Shown here one piece after another: positions 1 through 5,627 of a DNA stretch of 6,801 nucleotides. The position numbers were made by a program, and so were the translations under genes. The DNA is from Flammeovirgaceae bacterium UBA5867 (GTDB lineage: Bacteria > Bacteroidota > Bacteroidia > Cytophagales > Cyclobacteriaceae), in NCBI GenBank assembly GCA_002432545.1, contig DJFR01000050.1:5911-12711 (forward strand), in the 5' to 3' direction. Under the pieces are notes generated by a model. That model saw only the letters and a program-made list of their open reading frames with translations, was not told where the DNA came from and made no database searches. Numbering within the stretch: the stretch's first letter is position 1; every line of letters starts with the position of its first letter.

Positions 1-89
1 TCATGGCCAAAGACTTGCTGACCAGAAACCAGAAGCAACAGGATTAGAGAGAGTGCCTGTAAAGACACAAAAAAGCTCTTAAAACACAT
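1..89 (-). CDS. Secreted protein, N-terminal fragment (signal peptide only)
   Basis: The minus strand opens with ATG at 89-87 and stays open for 29 codons until the window edge. The translation starts MCFKSF, then has a strongly hydrophobic core (LSLILLLLVSG, about residues 13-23) and a small-residue region ending V-F-G, followed by His. This is the layout of a Sec signal peptide, probably cut after residue 28 (V-x-G). An in-frame TAA lies five codons upstream (codons TAA CAT TAC ACT TCC ATG), so this ATG is the only sensible start. The mature protein is outside the window, so its function cannot be named. A possible promoter is TTG (152-154 complement), 19 bases, then TATAAATC (125-132 complement); only the TA of the Bacteroidota -7 box matches. 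The gene is transcribed away from the plus-strand remnant at 127-333. I am fairly sure of the signal peptide and know nothing of the rest. Confidence 0.6.
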   Translation of the reverse strand, partial: MCFKSFFVSLQALSLILLLLVSGQQVFGH

Positions 90-126
90 GGAAGTGTAAT
101 GTTATGGACTAAATAAGGCGTAGTGA

Positions 127-333
127 TTTATAGCAGCTAGCGATTCATTTGCAAGTGAATTGCATAGGAATGATAATAAGGATAGTAAAGTGTATTCATT
201 TTGGTCAACGTTTAACAGGTTAGGGTATAATAAACATCTGGAGGTAAATATATACGAAATAACTTATACCGTGATGAACGGTAGGATGAAAGACGACAAG
301 TATACTAAAATGATCGCCAGATCGACAATTTAA
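127..333 (+). pseudogene. Start-less open frame, possible C-terminal remnant of an unknown gene
   Basis: This plus-strand frame is open for 68 codons between TGA (124-126) and TAA (331-333). It has no ATG until 274; the only earlier starts are TTG (160) and GTG (190). The conceptual protein has a natural composition, with aromatic and charged residues well mixed (SFWSTFNRLGYNKH, then YTVMNGRMKDDKYTKMIARS), unlike the low-complexity output of random AT-rich DNA. I do not recognise the family. It looks like the 3' end of a gene whose front part was lost. Its left end abuts the divergent signal-peptide gene. Alternatives are a small gene starting at TTG or GTG, or a chance open frame. Confidence 0.3.
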
Positions 334-446
334 CTACCAACATCTGGTAACGCTATATACCTTAAACGATCTGTGTAATTTTTTCCATGATTTATTCAGT
401 AATTATATACGCCTTAATATATAGGGTAGCAGCTGTTGTGGTATAT

Positions 447-468
447 AAAATACTTATTTCGGAAGTAT
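447..468 (-). terminator. Weak possible terminator after the 2191-510 gene cluster
   Basis: Read on the minus strand, ATACTT and AAGTAT form a 6-bp stem around a 7-base loop, and the 3' arm runs into TTTTATATA. The stem lies about 40 bases past the stop of the last gene in the cluster (510). It is AT-rich and short, so it would be a weak intrinsic terminator. The rest of 334-509 shows only AT-rich DNA with several TATATA words and no gene. Confidence 0.25.
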
Positions 469-509
469 AGTCTCTGAAAATCACGGCTTTAGCTGAATAA
501 TTTATACTA

Positions 510-1058
510 TCAATCCATAACATCATAATGATCAAGAACATCAAAACCGAGCAGCCCGCGCTTTACAGTCAACGTGACTTTGCTAGCCGCATCAACACGC
601 TTTGTATCGGCATACCCAAAAATCAATTCCTTTTTCATTCCGAAGTAGTTGATAGTGACAAACGGTGAACGTTCATTCCTGCGCCCTTTATAGCCTGGCA
701 TAGAGCTTTTAGATTTTATATCAAATTCTACATGCCTGACTTCGGTACCCGATCCATAATAGTTCGCAGCCATGAAAACATAGCAGGAAATAAAACCCCA
801 GGAAATAATATTCTGAAACAACGGATAGAATATACCCCTCGTATTGAAATTCCTATTATAGTGACTCCTGTTAAACAAGAACGTGGTTACCCCTACTATC
901 AAAATGATTGATATCGGTATTGTTATACTAATAATAGTCAGTCTGTATAGATATACTTCGAAAACACCCAGTACTACTCCCATCATTAATGTTATGCAAT
1001 AAAATATCTGCCAACCAGTAAATAGCTTGCTTTGGCTCTTAATAGTCTCTTTACGCAT
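510..1058 (-). CDS. Three-helix membrane protein with C-terminal beta-rich domain, unknown function
   Basis: This is a 182-residue protein from ATG at 1058. Three hydrophobic helices are visible at about residues 17-37, 39-62 and 78-100. They are followed by an ~80-residue polar domain rich in alternating beta-type residues (VRHVEFDIKS, SPFVTINYFG, KKELIFGY, SKVTLTVKRGLLGFDVLD). The Gly/Arg turn PGYKGRRNERSP precedes the second strand. The domain layout suggests a small beta fold outside the membrane; no catalytic or metal motif is evident. It is the last gene of a minus-strand run of four, 20 bases after the gene ending at 1079. I do not recognise a named family. A small membrane accessory or immunity-type role is a guess from context, not from a motif. 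Confidence 0.75.
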   Translation of the reverse strand: MRKETIKSQSKLFTGWQIFYCITLMMGVVLGVFEVYLYRLTIISITIPISIILIVGVTTFLFNRSHYNRNFNTRGIFYPLFQNIISWGFISCYVFMAANYYGSGTEVRHVEFDIKSKSSMPGYKGRRNERSPFVTINYFGMKKELIFGYADTKRVDAASKVTLTVKRGLLGFDVLDHYDVMD

Positions 1059-1078
1059 GACAGTATATATCTATTCTA

Positions 1079-1462
1079 TTATGAACGAGTCTTGTCAGCT
1101 CCGAACAGCCGTGCGGCTAAAGTAAATACAGTCCCAAACAATATTATAAAAGTAAATAGCAATAGCAATATCGATGTAGCAATCCAGAGTTCGTTTTCTT
1201 CGTAGAGCTTCCCCACAAACTCTATTTCGTTCAAATAGTTATTGGGTAACATCAACGCGAGAATGAGAGATCCGAAACCGTGCACACCCATCAGCGTTGC
1301 TTTAACCCGCTCATTAATTTTGTATTGAGTATAGCCAATGATGTAGCCTCTTGTCAATTTATTGGCAAGGTATGCCAGTGCTGCTACGAGCAGGAAAACT
1401 ATTCCCGCCCAGAACCTGGTTTCCGGTCTTGCAGAAAGCAATAGAAGACTAATGTTACTCAT
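1079..1462 (-). CDS. Small three-helix membrane protein, unknown function
   Basis: This 127-residue protein starts with ATG at 1462. The N-terminus (MSNISLLLLSARPE) is followed by hydrophobic segments at about residues 17-35, 55-72 and 92-117. A short basic loop (NKLTRGYIIGYTQYKINERVK) lies between the first two and an acidic loop (EIEFVGKLYEENE) before the third. The tail AARLFGADKTRS is short and basic. No cysteines, metal ligands or catalytic motifs stand out, so the protein is most likely structural or an accessory of a membrane assembly. It sits 15 bases after the preceding gene and 20 before the next, consistent with one transcript. The family is not recognised. Confidence 0.7.
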   Translation of the reverse strand: MSNISLLLLSARPETRFWAGIVFLLVAALAYLANKLTRGYIIGYTQYKINERVKATLMGVHGFGSLILALMLPNNYLNEIEFVGKLYEENELWIATSILLLLFTFIILFGTVFTLAARLFGADKTRS

Positions 1463-1477
1463 GAAATATACTCATCG

Positions 1478-1753
1478 CTAATTGAATACCTTTGAATAGA
1501 CAATCGCTATCAGGGCCAGGATCACAATAATTATTAGCCAGCTGCTTCTTTTCGTTTTCTCATCAACGTTCTTGTTGGTCTGAACTTCGTATAGCGACCA
1601 GCCAAATGTTATCACTACAATGACAGCACTTGCCAACACCAGGTATTTGTTAGTGGAAATCACTATGGTCGCCATGAAGCCTAACAATACAGGCGCAATG
1701 AGCAGCGACATCTTTTCAAGTATACTCTTACCCGATTGTACTTTTACTTCCAT
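1478..1753 (-). CDS. Very small three-helix membrane protein, unknown function
   Basis: This 91-residue protein starts with ATG at 1753. Hydrophobic helices lie at about residues 15-33, 37-55 and 71-87. A polar, Asn/Lys/Glu-rich loop (EVQTNKNVDEKTKRSS) separates the second and third helices, and there is almost no soluble part. It is in the same reading frame as the gene just upstream: only a TAG (1775-1777) and seven sense codons separate the two. Read-through would therefore give one 237-residue polypeptide. More likely they are separate genes of one operon, because the ATG is followed by a normal polar N-terminus. No function can be assigned from the sequence. Confidence 0.65.
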   Translation of the reverse strand: MEVKVQSGKSILEKMSLLIAPVLLGFMATIVISTNKYLVLASAVIVVITFGWSLYEVQTNKNVDEKTKRSSWLIIIVILALIAIVYSKVFN

Positions 1754-1774
1754 TATTGCCTGAAGATCAGATTC

Positions 1775-2191
1775 CTATGCCTCACGGTTTACAACGTGTT
1801 TGCTCACAATAATAGAATCCTGTCTCTTCTGCGCTTTTATTACAATACTGCCGTTTTTACACTTAACAATTTCTTTAATCTCGTTCTTCTTTAAGAGTAT
1901 TGTTGGCGTCATTGCCTGTTCCCGCTCTATAGTATCATCTCCGATTATCAGCAGGTAGCTTTTAAAAATTTTCCGTTGTCTATTCAGACTTCGTGCGATG
2001 CTAAAGGTGAATGCTCCTACTACAAAAACTACAGGTACAAATGACGCAGCGCTGATCTCTCCCCGGCCGATATCAATGAACCCTGCCCACGAGTTTATAA
2101 CCAATATGACTAATATCAGTGGTATGAAAATGAATAACATTTTTGTCCTGATTTCGCTGAATCCTTCCAGATTATTCTTGTAAGCCTTCAT
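1775..2191 (-). CDS. Two-helix membrane protein with PH-like cytosolic tail, possibly C-terminally shortened
   Basis: This 138-residue protein starts with ATG at 2191. Two membrane helices lie at about residues 18-36 and 48-67, followed by a basic stretch (NRQRKIFKSY) that predicts a cytosolic C-terminus. Residues 76-138 (YLLIIGDDTIERE, then LKKNEIKEIVK, GSIVIKAQKRQDSIIVSK) alternate like the strands of the bacterial PH-like tails found after two helices in YcxB-type proteins. Such tails usually end with a short helix, which is missing here because TAG falls right after VVNREA. The seven codons after that stop (ESDLQAI) would suit the missing helix, so a nonsense change is possible. It is the first gene of the four-gene cluster and has a 288-base non-coding leader. 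The PH-like call is by pattern only. Confidence 0.7.
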   Translation of the reverse strand: MKAYKNNLEGFSEIRTKMLFIFIPLILVILVINSWAGFIDIGRGEISAASFVPVVFVVGAFTFSIARSLNRQRKIFKSYLLIIGDDTIEREQAMTPTILLKKNEIKEIVKCKNGSIVIKAQKRQDSIIVSKHVVNREA

Positions 2192-2479
2192 GTATATATT
2201 TATAAATTATCTCGTTGCGTTTACCTTTGGATAACCGAACCGCTTGCGACAGCACCATAGCCCTACAATCAAGCCAGGGTGGCCCCGCCATTATAAATCC
2301 ATACGAAACGAAAGTGAGAAATTGCCAGCGCGAATACTGTTTTCATTACAGGTCAGGTGGTTAGGTACAAATTGAACCATGTGCTGTTGCCAGCACGTTA
2401 GTGGAATACAAATATATCAGATTTGATCTGTACAACATATCGTCACACCGGGCCTCTGAAAGAAATATTTAACAGGCTT
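2192..2479 (-). other. 288-base non-coding leader with a GC-rich block and hairpins
   Basis: This gap lies between two genes on the same strand and is long for this otherwise compact cluster. Positions about 2221-2300 are clearly richer in G and C than the flanks. A perfect 6-bp stem, GTGCTG/CAGCAC (2381-2386 with 2391-2396), closes on the tetraloop GCAA when read on the minus strand, which is a GNRA-type loop. CAGAT-TTG-ATCTG (2418-2430) is a second small inverted repeat. At the far end, AACAGCG...GCCTGTT (2489-2471, minus strand) overlaps the stop of the upstream gene and could be a poor terminator. A 39-codon minus-strand frame (2291-2172) overlaps the start of the downstream gene but has no other support. 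No known RNA family was recognised. Confidence 0.4.
2409..2416 (-). promoter_or_regulatory. Candidate Bacteroidota -7 box for the four-gene membrane cluster
   Basis: On the minus strand the bases read TATATTTG, an exact match to the TAnnTTTG -7 element of Bacteroidota primary-sigma promoters. A TTG (complement of 2433-2435) lies 16 bases upstream, shorter than the usual ~19, so the -33 element is doubtful. If used, the transcript would start near 2403 and carry a ~210-base leader containing the GNRA-type hairpin. Confidence 0.3.
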
Positions 2480-3010
2480 TTACGCTGTTTCTTCTTTTTT
2501 ATCCCGTTCCATAATCATCTTGTAAAGTGCCTGGTTGTGCTTCTTGTCTGTCATTCTGCCTGAAATAAGCCAGCGCATAGCCATACCGTAAAGTACCAAT
2601 GCTATTAGCGAGACAATATGCAGTTTAAAATAAAGGACAACGGGTATGAAAATTACGGTGAGTACGATGTCCAATATATAGTTTTCTTTCTCGGCCATGC
2701 GGTCGCGGATGATTTTCTTATTGCCCCGACTGTTCCCGATCCGGTCGCTCACTTTTAAGACAAACTGATCAAGTTTATAGTACTTATCGGCATCGGATAG
2801 TGTGAAGCAGATACCAAACTTCAGCTCAATAGCCCGGAAGAAATTATAATACGCGCGGGCACCTTTGAATGTATTTTTCACGCCATTCTTTACGGAAGGA
2901 GAAGCGATCAGAAAATCCAGGAAATGTGCTTCGTCAAAATCAGCTCCGGGGGATTGTCGCTGTTCTTTGAATACGCTCAGTATTTCGTCTCTTAGTTCTT
3001 CGTGAGTCAT
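2480..3010 (-). CDS. Helical domain with two-helix membrane anchor, unknown function
   Basis: This 176-residue protein starts with ATG at 3010. Residues 1-105 are polar and predicted mostly helical (HEELRDEILSVFKEQ, DEAHFLDFLIASP, AYYNFFRAIELKFGICFTLSD, KYYKLDQFVLKVSDRI). Two hydrophobic helices follow at about 111-128 and 131-148, with a short turn between them. The C-terminal tail (TDKKHNQALYKMIMERDKKEE) is highly charged and could form a helix or coiled coil. There is no signal peptide, so both ends probably face the cytosol. No catalytic motif is visible. It follows the small protein at 3059-3265 by 48 bases on the same strand, so the two may be co-transcribed. It resembles lineage-specific Bacteroidota proteins, but I cannot name a family. 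Confidence 0.7.
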   Translation of the reverse strand: MTHEELRDEILSVFKEQRQSPGADFDEAHFLDFLIASPSVKNGVKNTFKGARAYYNFFRAIELKFGICFTLSDADKYYKLDQFVLKVSDRIGNSRGNKKIIRDRMAEKENYILDIVLTVIFIPVVLYFKLHIVSLIALVLYGMAMRWLISGRMTDKKHNQALYKMIMERDKKEETA

Positions 3011-3058
3011 GGGTATAGAGTAGGTATGTTAGGAGCTTCGATTTACCTGCTAAAAATG

Positions 3059-3265
3059 CTATTGAATCAAAAAAAGAAATTCAAGTAAACCAAGTGCCAC
3101 GATAACACCTACCATACCGAAAAAAACTAACGCTGCCTTCTTTAGCTTTTCATTGTTTTTAGTAGAGAGCCCTGAGACAGCCAACATAATGGTTATGATG
3201 ATGCCTGCCAGGCAAATTATGGATTTAATAATTGTCCCTAAAGCGAGGAGTTGTGTTGTATTCAT
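3059..3265 (-). CDS. 68-residue two-helix membrane protein, unknown function
   Basis: The ATG at 3265-3263 gives a 68-residue protein (MNTTQLLALG...). An upstream in-frame TTG at 3277 would add only four residues, and the ATG is preferred. Two hydrophobic helices span about residues 5-32 and 45-66, joined by a Lys-rich loop (STKNNEKLKK). The protein is nearly all membrane, with the positive loop predicted in the cytosol and both ends outside. It could be an accessory subunit or a holin-like or toxin-like small protein, but neither is demonstrable. It is the promoter-proximal gene of the pair with 2480-3010. A TAACTTTG box on the minus strand (3351-3358), overlapping the end of a repeat copy, might serve as its -7 element, although no good -33 TTG accompanies it. 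Confidence 0.6.
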   Translation of the reverse strand: MNTTQLLALGTIIKSIICLAGIIITIMLAVSGLSTKNNEKLKKAALVFFGMVGVIVALGLLEFLFLIQ

Positions 3266-3305
3266 TAGGCAGTTCAATATAGTATACCTCCCGTCTATTT
3301 AAAAT

Positions 3306-3355
3306 TATAAAATCCAATGGCACAGAGACCATAAAGGAAAGTAAGTTACACAAAG
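3306..3355 (+). repeat. Interspersed repeat, copy 1 (direct)
   Basis: The first 18 bases (TATAAAATCCAATGGCAC) are identical to 3907-3924. Similarity continues through the AAAGGAAA and GTTACACAAAG blocks. The copy lies upstream of the TPR gene in the same orientation as copy 2, downstream of it. The purine-rich GGCACAGAG / CACAAAG words resemble short interspersed repeats seen in many bacterial genomes. Confidence 0.8.
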
Positions 3356-3393
3356 TTAAATGCAAAGCTGTATGCACTACAGGCTGTCGTCAC

Positions 3394-3424
3394 TGGCAAA
3401 TTCATCGGGATTCGTATATATTTG
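3394..3424 (+). promoter_or_regulatory. Promoter of the TPR gene (Bacteroidota type)
   Basis: TATATTTG at 3417-3424 matches TAnnTTTG exactly. The -33 position, 20 bases upstream, carries TGG (3394-3396) instead of TTG. Transcription would begin near 3430, leaving a leader of about 18 bases before the ATG at 3448, which has no obvious Shine-Dalgarno sequence, as is usual in this phylum. The good -7 match and fitting distance support the call; the poor -33 weakens it. Confidence 0.5.
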
Positions 3425-3447
3425 AGTATTCAGCTACAGACAGAAGA

Positions 3448-3882
3448 ATGCCAACCATCGAGAGCTTGTTCGAATTAGCCATTGAGCTTAGGGACAGCGG
3501 AAATTTGGACCACTCCATTGGGGTCTTATCAAAAATATTGGAACGTTATCCCGGTAACGAAAGTATATATAAGGTTTATGTGATTCGTGCCGGAATCTAT
3601 GGTGAACTGGGAAACCATGAATTGGCGCTCGAAGATTTCAAAAATGCAACCCACCTGAATCCTAAATCCGAACTTGCCTCTCTGGGATTATATATATCTT
3701 ATGCAGAACTGGCCCAATACGAAGATGCCATCCACGAGCTGATCAGATACCTCTCCAGTTACCCTGCCGAACTGTATAAAGAAACTCTTGAAGAGCTCGT
3801 AAACGACCTGCAACACGGCTACATGACTGGCTATCGTGAAGACATTCTAAGGCTTGCCAAGCAAAATGGGATTCATATATAA
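3448..3882 (+). CDS. Small tetratricopeptide-repeat (TPR) protein
   Basis: This 144-residue soluble protein starts with ATG at 3448. Three TPR-like helical hairpins are visible: residues ~5-35 (FELAIELRDSGNLDHSIGVL, ending RYP), ~41-72 (RAGIYGELGNHELALEDF, ending LNP) and ~76-106 (GLYISYAELAQYEDAIHEL, ending SYP). A helical cap follows (LYKETLEELVNDL). The Gly-Asn/Ala-x-x-A-I/L spacing and the Pro that ends each repeat are typical. TPRs mediate protein-protein contacts; no enzymatic part or signal peptide is present, so it probably acts in the cytosol as an adaptor, chaperone or binding partner. It stands alone on the plus strand, divergent from the small membrane proteins and convergent with the methyltransferase fusion. 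Direct repeats flank it, suggesting it may be a movable cassette. The partner is unknown. Confidence 0.85.
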   Translation: MPTIESLFELAIELRDSGNLDHSIGVLSKILERYPGNESIYKVYVIRAGIYGELGNHELALEDFKNATHLNPKSELASLGLYISYAELAQYEDAIHELIRYLSSYPAELYKETLEELVNDLQHGYMTGYREDILRLAKQNGIHI

Positions 3883-3906
3883 GCTACGGTAGTGGTCACT
3901 TGAAAG

Positions 3907-3958
3907 TATAAAATCCAATGGCACTAAGGAGCACAAAGGAAAATGGAGTTACACAAAG
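3907..3958 (+). repeat. Interspersed repeat, copy 2 (direct)
   Basis: This begins with the same 18 bases as copy 1 and ends with the same GTTACACAAAG block. The centre differs (TAAGGAGCACAAAGGAAAATG). It lies 24 bases after the TPR stop codon, so copies 1 and 2 bracket the gene and its promoter. With copy 3 it forms an imperfect inverted repeat between convergent genes. Confidence 0.8.
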
Positions 3959-3980
3959 CTGCGTATCTATCATCAAAAAA

Positions 3981-4030
3981 CTTCGTGCCTCTCTGTGCCT
4001 GCTTCGTGAACTCTGTGCAACTGGATTTAA
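3981..4030 (-). repeat. Interspersed repeat, copy 3 (inverted, diverged)
   Basis: Read on the minus strand, this copy begins TTAAATCCAGTTGCACAGAG and continues with CACGAAG words, matching AAATCCA..GCACAGAG..CA.AAAG of copy 1 with scattered mismatches. Its plus-strand end is two bases from the stop of the methyltransferase fusion. Facing copy 2 across ~22 bases, it could fold into a long imperfect hairpin in either transcript and act as a bidirectional end signal for the convergent genes. Confidence 0.65.
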
Positions 4031-4032
4031 AA

Positions 4033-5616
4033 CTACCGTTTCTCTGCAATCAAAATCATATTCGTAACGGGATACGGAATCTCTGTCAGCTTTCCGTTCG
4101 CTTCACTATATAGTTCTACTTTCCCTTTCAGGCGATTGTCTACGATCCAGGTGTTGGTATAGGCTTGCGATTCAGCGCTGATTACAAAGCCAACTTTTTC
4201 AAGTTCTGCTTTCCAGTCATCGATGCTCCAGAACGTAAACGTCTCATGCATTTCGCTTTCCCAGTTGTCGATGTAGTCTTTGCGACTCATAAACTCACAG
4301 GCATCGCTTAATGAGAGTTCGATATATTCTTTACCGTTGACCTGTCTGATAGCATAGTGCAAACTATACCCTTCATGCGTGCGGAAGTCTTTGGCAAAAC
4401 GAAGGAAGCGTCCGTAGGTAGAAAGCTTGTTAAGGTGTTGCGCCAGTTCTTCGCGACTTGCAAATGTCTTGTCCACATCGGTGTGTATGCCGTCTTCACG
4501 ATTCAACTGCATGAGTACACGCATTTGTTTATTTACCGGACCAACCACATCGCGGTTTACCCAAACACCTCCGTGCGTTAGTTCATCGTAACGATTTTTA
4601 ATGAAGGCCAGCAAATCCTTACGACTTCCATACGATTCTATCTCATGTGTAAGCGATGATGTATGGATGGTATTCATCGACTCGCGATCAAAGACCAATC
4701 CTGTTACAGCATTGCGTTGTGAGAAGAATACAAATGGATTTCTGAATTCTCCGTTGTGCTTGCGTTGCTGGCATATATCAAACAGATGGCGCGCTACTTC
4801 TATACCATAAAAGTCAGACTCACGCAGGCGCTCATCCTGGCAGGCCAGTTTTATCCATGAACCTACGGCACAACCTATATCACCAATACGACCGGGGCGA
4901 ATATAGGGAGCAGTCTCGGTATATTTCAGCTCAGCAATGGTGTCCATCTGGCGCACGTAGGTGTTATAGTCGCGCGTGCCGGTGATGTCGCCATCTTCAC
5001 TGATCATTCTGTCTTTAAAAAGCAATTGGACTTTGGAGGCGAGCTTGTACTTCTTCCAGATGTTAAAAGACGAAGCATGCATATACTCATATATAGCAGG
5101 GTTCGTGTCCCAGGCGTCATCGGCAGCGATCTTCTCTACAATGTCCCATGGAAGTGCAGTACTATGTTCCCAGGATGTCTTATCCGTTAACTCTGCCGGA
5201 AGAATGGTAAAGCCAAGTGCTTTATACATTTCCAGTACGGGCGTTGAACAGACTACAATGGTATTGGCTGGCGTTATATCGAGCAAGCCTTCACTTTCGT
5301 GACGAATCCGTTTGATGGTATAACTCGCAAAACCGGAAAGATTACCCACATCGTCAATACCATAAATATAGGCCGGTATATTTAGCTTGTCCGAAAATTC
5401 CTGGATCGCCAGCGCGCGCAGGTAAAACGGCAACGGGTTTCTGCGGGTATTGCTGTGGTTGGCTGAGGTTACTGCAAAGACAACAGCTTCGATCGCATCG
5501 GTGCTCACTATATTTCCATCGATATCCGTTATGCTACCGTTGGAGAGCAGTTGTTCTATATACTGAAACTGAAAATTGGTAAGGAGTTGATGACGTCCCG
5601 GAAAAAGAAGAATCAT
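4033..5616 (-). CDS. Fusion: NMN-adenylyltransferase-like domain + class I SAM methyltransferase
   Basis: This 527-residue cytosolic protein starts with ATG at 5616. A TTG at 5655 would add 13 residues and overlap the previous gene; the ATG is chosen because ILLFPGRHQ then sits at the N-terminus, as in NMNAT-type enzymes. Residues 1-~170 resemble HIGH-superfamily nucleotidyltransferases: FPGRHQ at 5-10 and VVFAVTSANHSNTRRNPLPF at 45-64, like the GSaxxSHTxxNPF segment. The two histidines of HxGH appear replaced (T13, Q16) and no SGTxIR motif is clear. Residues ~235-480 are a Rossmann methyltransferase: motif I IGDIGCAVGSW (244-254), motif II FYGIEVA (269-275), a post-motif strand MNTIHTSSLTHEIESYG, and the late FWSIDDW...GF element (462-477). 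The gene follows the ADP-ribosylglycohydrolase by 11 bases. The substrate is unknown; a nucleotide, NAD derivative or capped RNA is inferred. Confidence 0.75.
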   Translation of the reverse strand: MILLFPGRHQLLTNFQFQYIEQLLSNGSITDIDGNIVSTDAIEAVVFAVTSANHSNTRRNPLPFYLRALAIQEFSDKLNIPAYIYGIDDVGNLSGFASYTIKRIRHESEGLLDITPANTIVVCSTPVLEMYKALGFTILPAELTDKTSWEHSTALPWDIVEKIAADDAWDTNPAIYEYMHASSFNIWKKYKLASKVQLLFKDRMISEDGDITGTRDYNTYVRQMDTIAELKYTETAPYIRPGRIGDIGCAVGSWIKLACQDERLRESDFYGIEVARHLFDICQQRKHNGEFRNPFVFFSQRNAVTGLVFDRESMNTIHTSSLTHEIESYGSRKDLLAFIKNRYDELTHGGVWVNRDVVGPVNKQMRVLMQLNREDGIHTDVDKTFASREELAQHLNKLSTYGRFLRFAKDFRTHEGYSLHYAIRQVNGKEYIELSLSDACEFMSRKDYIDNWESEMHETFTFWSIDDWKAELEKVGFVISAESQAYTNTWIVDNRLKGKVELYSEANGKLTEIPYPVTNMILIAEKR

Positions 5617-5627
5617 TCGCGAATAGT

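Noticed and set aside
1998..2183. 61-codon plus-strand frame starting MLKVNAPTTK
   Set aside because: It is antisense to the two-helix membrane protein and has no independent support.
2172..2291. 39-codon minus-strand frame (MAGPPWLDCR...) in the leader of the membrane operon
   Set aside because: It is short, overlaps the next start out of frame and lies in a GC-rich block that may be non-coding; kept only as a note within the leader finding.
3266..3277. TTG start adding four residues to the 68-residue membrane protein
   Set aside because: A normal ATG follows four codons later and the added residues carry no feature.
3300..4030. CRISPR array or insertion sequence from the three related repeats
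   Set aside because: Only three diverged copies exist, with unequal spacing of hundreds of bases and mixed orientation, and there is no transposase, cas gene or target-site duplication.
4308..5302. Several plus-strand open frames of 60-110 codons opposite the methyltransferase fusion, and a minus-strand frame at 4308-4499
   Set aside because: They lie wholly within a well-supported 527-codon gene, show no domain-like sequence and are expected antisense or out-of-frame shadows.
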